Positions 23,631 through 25,624 of a stretch of 25,624 nt of DNA are shown in pieces. A program made the position numbers and the translations under genes. The notes below the pieces were generated by a model. It was not told the DNA's origin. It saw nothing but the letters and a program-made list of their open reading frames with translations, and did no database searches. The first letter of the stretch is position 1. Each line of letters opens with the position of its first letter. Source of the DNA: a virus; IMG/VR virus record IMGVR_UViG_3300009431_000722, positions 1-25,624 of that record; one strand, written 5' to 3'.

Positions 23631-23659
23631 TTGTAAATAAGCTGATTTTATGGTATATT
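23631..23659 (+). promoter_or_regulatory. Promoter of the + strand regulator
   Basis: TTGTAA (23631-23636), 17-base spacer, TATATT (23654-23659). Predicted start near 23666, three bases before ATG 23669; the message would be almost leaderless. The two -35 boxes of the divergent pair are 18 bases apart. Confidence 0.45.
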
Positions 23660-23668
23660 TATATTAGG

Positions 23669-23854
23669 ATGAGCAAAAGCGATGCTTACATCACATTTAG
23701 GCTACCTAAAGAGACAAAAGAGACTTTTCTTAGATACATTCCTCATTATGTAACGGTTAGTCGCTTTCTTTATATGATGACCAAGCATTGGATTCAATGT
23801 CCAAAATTTCCTAAAAAGTGTTGTGCTTACCAAAAAATCTTTCTTAAAGACTAA
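23669..23854 (+). CDS. Small ribbon-helix-helix-like regulator, 61 residues
   Basis: The start is taken as ATG 23669 (MSKSDAYITFRLPKET); an upstream in-frame ATG at 23612 would extend the protein through the promoter region and is rejected. YITFRLPKETKETFLRYIPHYVTVSRFLYMM is the classic ribbon-helix-helix shape: a strand with alternating hydrophobics, then two helices. The C-terminus has PKFPKKCCAYQK with paired Cys. It is divergently paired with the minus-strand regulator and could act as its opposing (Cro-like) partner. No Shine-Dalgarno is evident. Confidence 0.6.
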   Translation: MSKSDAYITFRLPKETKETFLRYIPHYVTVSRFLYMMTKHWIQCPKFPKKCCAYQKIFLKD

Positions 23855-23862
23855 AAAAATGC

Positions 23863-23890
23863 TTGACAAAGAACAGGATTATGATACAAT
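23863..23890 (+). promoter_or_regulatory. Strong-looking sigma70 promoter
   Basis: TTGACA (23863-23868, perfect), 16-base spacer, TACAAT (23885-23890, 5/6). The predicted start is near 23897, which happens to be an ATG opening a 56-codon frame; the downstream terminator suggests the real product is a short RNA instead. Confidence 0.65.
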
Positions 23891-23896
23891 TAGATT

Positions 23897-24010
23897 ATGA
23901 TTGAACTTCCTATAATATATGTTAGCCTTGCTGATTTAAACTTCTCGTCGAATAATCATCAAATTGCCGACACTTTGTCCCCACATTGGGACACGGTTGT
24001 CGGCTTTTTG
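23897..24010 (+). ncRNA. Candidate small RNA 1 (~114 nt)
   Basis: Bounded by the TTGACA/TACAAT promoter and an intrinsic terminator. The first ~70 bases carry no strong stem that I can find. The frame ATG 23897-TGA 24067 would read through the terminator, so a coding role is less likely. It could be a regulatory RNA or an attenuated leader for the genes downstream. A minus-strand promoter at 24021-24049 would produce RNA complementary to all of it. Confidence 0.5.
23966..24009 (+). terminator. Rho-independent terminator
   Basis: GCCGACA (23966-23972) pairs with TGTCGGC (23998-24004), and inside it TGTCCC (23976-23981) pairs with GGGACA (23988-23993) around a six-base loop; small internal loops separate the two helices. 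TTTTT (24005-24009) follows the stem directly. Confidence 0.8.
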
Positions 24011-24020
24011 TCTATCTATA

Positions 24021-24049
24021 AGTATAACACAATCCCTAAAAAAAGTCAA
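24021..24049 (-). promoter_or_regulatory. Back-facing promoter, antisense to small RNA 1
   Basis: On the minus strand: TTGACT (24049-24044), 17-base spacer, TATACT (24026-24021), 5/6 in each box. Predicted start near 24014. The transcript would run leftward across small RNA 1 and the + strand regulator and then, if not terminated, in the sense direction through the minus-strand regulator gene. Confidence 0.5.
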
Positions 24050-24063
24050 GGATTGATGCAATG

Positions 24064-24092
24064 TTGATATGAAAATAAAATCTCTTGATAAT
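24064..24092 (+). promoter_or_regulatory. Promoter of the structured RNA / downstream operon
   Basis: TTGATA (24064-24069), 17-base spacer, GATAAT (24087-24092), 5/6 in each box. Predicted start near 24099, about 14 bases before the first stem of the three-way junction. Confidence 0.5.
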
Positions 24093-24098
24093 CTAATT

Positions 24099-24180
24099 AT
24101 TACTTTAAAACCGAACCGAGAATTTGGTGTCGCAAGGCATCAAAACCTGAGAAGGTTAAGAGATTCTCGGTTCTCTTTTT
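24099..24180 (+). ncRNA. Structured RNA: three-way junction with two GNRA tetraloops, riboswitch/attenuator candidate
   Basis: Stem P1: 24113-24123 with 24163-24173 (11 bp, GAACCGAGAAT / ATTCTCGGTTC). P2: TGGTGTC 24125-24131 with GGCATCA 24136-24142 around GCAA (two G-U pairs). P3: AACCT 24144-24148 with AGGTT 24153-24157 around GAGA. Junction strand AAGAG 24158-24162. Both loops are GNRA tetraloops. P1 followed by TCTTTTT makes an intrinsic terminator, and AAGGAG plus the next ATG come directly after. I do not recognise it as a known riboswitch class. It can be a free small RNA or control the operon behind it. Confidence 0.6.
24113..24180 (+). terminator. Intrinsic terminator formed by the outer stem of the structured RNA
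   Basis: An 11-bp perfect outer stem ends at 24173 and TCTTTTT runs to 24180. It is placed immediately before the RBS (24181-24186) of the next gene, so read-through, or an alternative fold, is needed to express the downstream genes from upstream promoters. Confidence 0.6.
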
Positions 24181-24192
24181 AAGGAGAATAAA

Positions 24193-24375
24193 ATGAAAAT
24201 ACTTGATTTAAAAGAAGAACTTTATAGAGAAAAAGTAGCTTCAAAATGTGAATCATTAGATTGGATTATTACTGCATTGGGTATCAGAACGGAAACATTG
24301 TCTTTAAAACAAGTCCAAAGAATGGAAGAAATTGCAGATAGGAGAATAGAAAGAAATGCCAGAGAAATTAAATAA
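24193..24375 (+). CDS. Small helical protein, 60 residues, unknown
   Basis: RBS AAGGAG seven bases upstream, directly after the structured RNA. Helical and charged throughout (LKEELYREKVASKCESLDWI, LKQVQRMEEIADRRIERNAR); the middle may form a small helix-turn-helix-like unit, but no family is recognised. Overlaps the nuclease gene by 20 bases, so they are co-translated. It may be an accessory or regulator of that nuclease. Confidence 0.55.
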   Translation: MKILDLKEELYREKVASKCESLDWIITALGIRTETLSLKQVQRMEEIADRRIERNAREIK

Positions 24376-25063
24376 ACGAGAATATAATCTAAAATATCCA
24401 CGCAGAAACGGTTGGTATTATTCTAACGGTGAAGATTTTGTTTTTGGAGAACGCAAAGCGAGTGTAACTAATGTGTTGGATGTTCTTAATAAAGGTGGAC
24501 TTATGTATTGGGGTATGCAACAAACAGCACGTCTTTTAATGGATCAACCTATATTACTAAACGAAACAGAAAGGGAGGTGATAGGAAGGGTTTACAAAAT
24601 GGTGGGGCGTAAGGCTGAGGTGGGAACTACTGTTCATAGTCTAGCCAATAAATATTCACAGGGGATGAAGATTAAAATTGATAAAATCGCTGGAGAACTT
24701 CAACCTTATGTCCTCGCTTTTATGAAATTTTTAGAAGAAACCAAACCTACGGTTTTATTGACAGAAAAGATTGTTTATTGTAAGGCGGGATGGGCTGGCA
24801 GGATTGACCTTTTATTAGAACATCAAGATAAAAGCATTGGTTTGTATGATATTAAAACAGGAAATGTTTATCCTAACCACGGACTACAGCTATCAGCTTA
24901 TGAAGCCTGTTTACTAGAAATGAGTTTGGTTAAGGCGATTGACGTTACCGCTTGTTTACAGTTAAAAGATGATGGTAACTACAATCTCATTACTTTAAAC
25001 GAACCGCTAGAAGTATTCAAAGCGTGTTTAGAAATATTTAGATGGAAGAAAGGAGATACATAA
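24356..25063 (+). CDS. PD-(D/E)XK nuclease (RecB/Cas4-like phage exonuclease)
   Basis: A 235-residue nuclease of the RecB-like PD-(D/E)XK superfamily. Visible motifs: GTTVHSLANKY (H94), TEKIVY (E137), GRIDLLLE (D151), LYDIKTGN (D165, K167) and GLQLSAYEA (Q178, Y182), in the usual order. Missing Cys clusters argue against an iron-sulphur Cas4 enzyme. Such phage exonucleases act in recombination with an annealing or ssDNA-binding protein; the next gene fits that. The stop shares its last base with the ATG of the following gene (TAATG). Confidence 0.85.
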   Translation: MPEKLNKREYNLKYPRRNGWYYSNGEDFVFGERKASVTNVLDVLNKGGLMYWGMQQTARLLMDQPILLNETEREVIGRVYKMVGRKAEVGTTVHSLANKYSQGMKIKIDKIAGELQPYVLAFMKFLEETKPTVLLTEKIVYCKAGWAGRIDLLLEHQDKSIGLYDIKTGNVYPNHGLQLSAYEACLLEMSLVKAIDVTACLQLKDDGNYNLITLNEPLEVFKACLEIFRWKKGDT

Positions 25064-25404
25064 TGCCAGATTTAGGAGAATTAAGAATGAACTTTAAGAA
25101 TGAAGATGTTAAGGAGGGTGATGTTGTTACTTTTATGAATAAAGGGAAGATTGAAGAGGTTGATTTTTCCAAAGCTCAGGATAGAACAGCTTTAAAAACA
25201 GTTTTTCAAATCGATATTCAATTACCTAATGGGGGAGTAAAAACCTTAACACCTAATTCCAGCACCAGAAAAAGCCTATCTAAAGTATATACTACAAATT
25301 CTGATAACTGGGAAGGTAAAAAAGCAAAAGTAACCTTTGTAAAGCAGGCTGTATTTGGAGAAATAAAGGATGTATTAGTTCTTGAGCCGATAGATGAAAA
25401 ATAA
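25063..25404 (+). CDS. Probable phage ssDNA-binding-like protein, 113 residues
   Basis: I take ATG 25063, with AAAGGAG upstream, over the in-frame ATG at 25042 inside the nuclease gene. The product is beta-rich with GDVVTFMNKGKI, a VFQIDIQLPNGG strand pair, LTPNSSTRKSLSKVYTTNSDNW and GKKAKVTFVKQ. It resembles the small OB-fold-like proteins that phages place next to PD-(D/E)XK exonucleases ('N.ts.k.L...yg.dt..W.Gk.v'). ssDNA binding is inferred from that resemblance and context, not from a diagnostic motif. Confidence 0.55.
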   Translation: MPDLGELRMNFKNEDVKEGDVVTFMNKGKIEEVDFSKAQDRTALKTVFQIDIQLPNGGVKTLTPNSSTRKSLSKVYTTNSDNWEGKKAKVTFVKQAVFGEIKDVLVLEPIDEK

Positions 25405-25617
25405 AATTAATTTTATATCACCCATTTCAATCAACCAATGTTTTGAATTAGTTTATGAATATCATTATTCAAAAATAAAGCCAAAATTAACAAAATTATG
25501 CTTGGGGGGCCGGTGAAAGGTAAGCTTGCCTGCGGAGATGTGGGGGAGGGTTGTCTCGCTCCTGTTGAGACTATTGTGGCTGCAGTTAAGAAGATTATCA
25601 CAACAGGCAGAAAATAA
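25394..25617 (+). pseudogene. Mom-like (DNA-modification acyltransferase-type) ORF, frameshifted at a run of six G
   Basis: The frame from ATG 25394 (overlapping the previous stop) gives NFISPISINQC, ELVYEYHYSKIKPKLTKLCLGG and then TGA 25514-25516. The next frame, from ATG 25498, carries on as GGPVKGKLACGDVGEG, with APVETI, to TAA 25615-25617. Joined by one extra G at the GGGGGG run (25503-25508), the product has 'HYSk..PkL.k...G....G.L.G....G.G..P..TI', which matches the opening of Mom-family proteins as I remember them. The G run suggests a sequencing error, a phase-variable tract, or a true mutation. The window ends seven bases later. Confidence 0.4.
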
Positions 25618-25624
25618 GGCTCTT

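Noticed and set aside
23897-24067. 56-codon ORF starting at the predicted RNA start
   Set aside because: The frame runs through a good terminator hairpin with T-run, has no ribosome site and no recognisable protein character; a short RNA explains the signals better.
24126-24152. TPP riboswitch, because of the CTGAGA string in the structured RNA
   Set aside because: The string sits in a plain tetraloop hairpin and the other conserved TPP elements are absent.

Overview
This is a stretch of a tailed-phage genome, probably a podovirus-like virus with short-tail (SU10/N4-type) virion genes. The evidence is the C-terminal part of an N4-gp56-type major capsid protein at the left edge, followed further right by an adaptor-like protein, a large nozzle-like protein carrying a LamG domain, small tail proteins, probable internal (ejection) proteins and a fibre protein. 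The DNA is AT-rich. Nearly all genes are on the + strand, tightly packed with ATGA-type overlaps and clear AGGAGG ribosome binding sites. Genes end in TAA, TGA and TAG, so the standard bacterial code applies. The host cannot be named from the sequence. I saw no rRNA, tRNA, CRISPR array, transposon, terminase, polymerase or integrase.

Layout. 1-465: end of the major capsid gene and a hairpin. 523-7947: an uninterrupted glycan cassette set inside the structural gene block. It holds a PIG-L deacetylase, a compact UDP-sugar dehydrogenase, a WbpD/WlbB-like hexapeptide acetyltransferase, a UDP-GlcNAc 2-epimerase, a two-domain glycosyltransferase, a small ORF broken by an amber codon, a B12-binding-type radical SAM enzyme and two more glycosyltransferases. 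7934-19915: virion genes (adaptor, nozzle/LamG, small tail proteins, a YkgJ-like Cys-cluster protein, two probable internal proteins, an 895-residue internal protein, a fibre with a C1q-like tip, a nucleotidyltransferase-like protein and a beta-sandwich protein). 19924-21661: small membrane and charged proteins, the best candidates for a lysis/membrane module, although no endolysin is recognisable. 21670-23321: DEDD-type exonuclease, TSCPD-domain protein and several small Cys-rich or membrane peptides. 23269-24192: a control region. 24193-25617: start of a DNA-metabolism block (PD-(D/E)XK nuclease, ssDNA-binding-like protein) and a frameshifted Mom-like ORF at the right edge.

Two parts deserve most attention. 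The first is the glycan cassette. Three of its enzymes correspond to steps of UDP-2,3-diacetamido-uronic acid synthesis (dehydrogenase, N-acetyltransferase, 2-epimerase), and next to them are three glycosyltransferase genes and a radical SAM enzyme. The phage may therefore make and attach an unusual sugar to its own particle or to the host surface. The second is the control region. Two divergent ribbon-helix-helix-type regulators share a short promoter region. A back-facing promoter lies downstream, as in lambda's immunity region. Two compact RNA units, each with promoter-like boxes and an intrinsic terminator, follow; the second folds on paper into a three-way junction with two GNRA tetraloops.

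Product names come from motifs read by eye and no database was searched. Promoter calls in AT-rich DNA are tentative.
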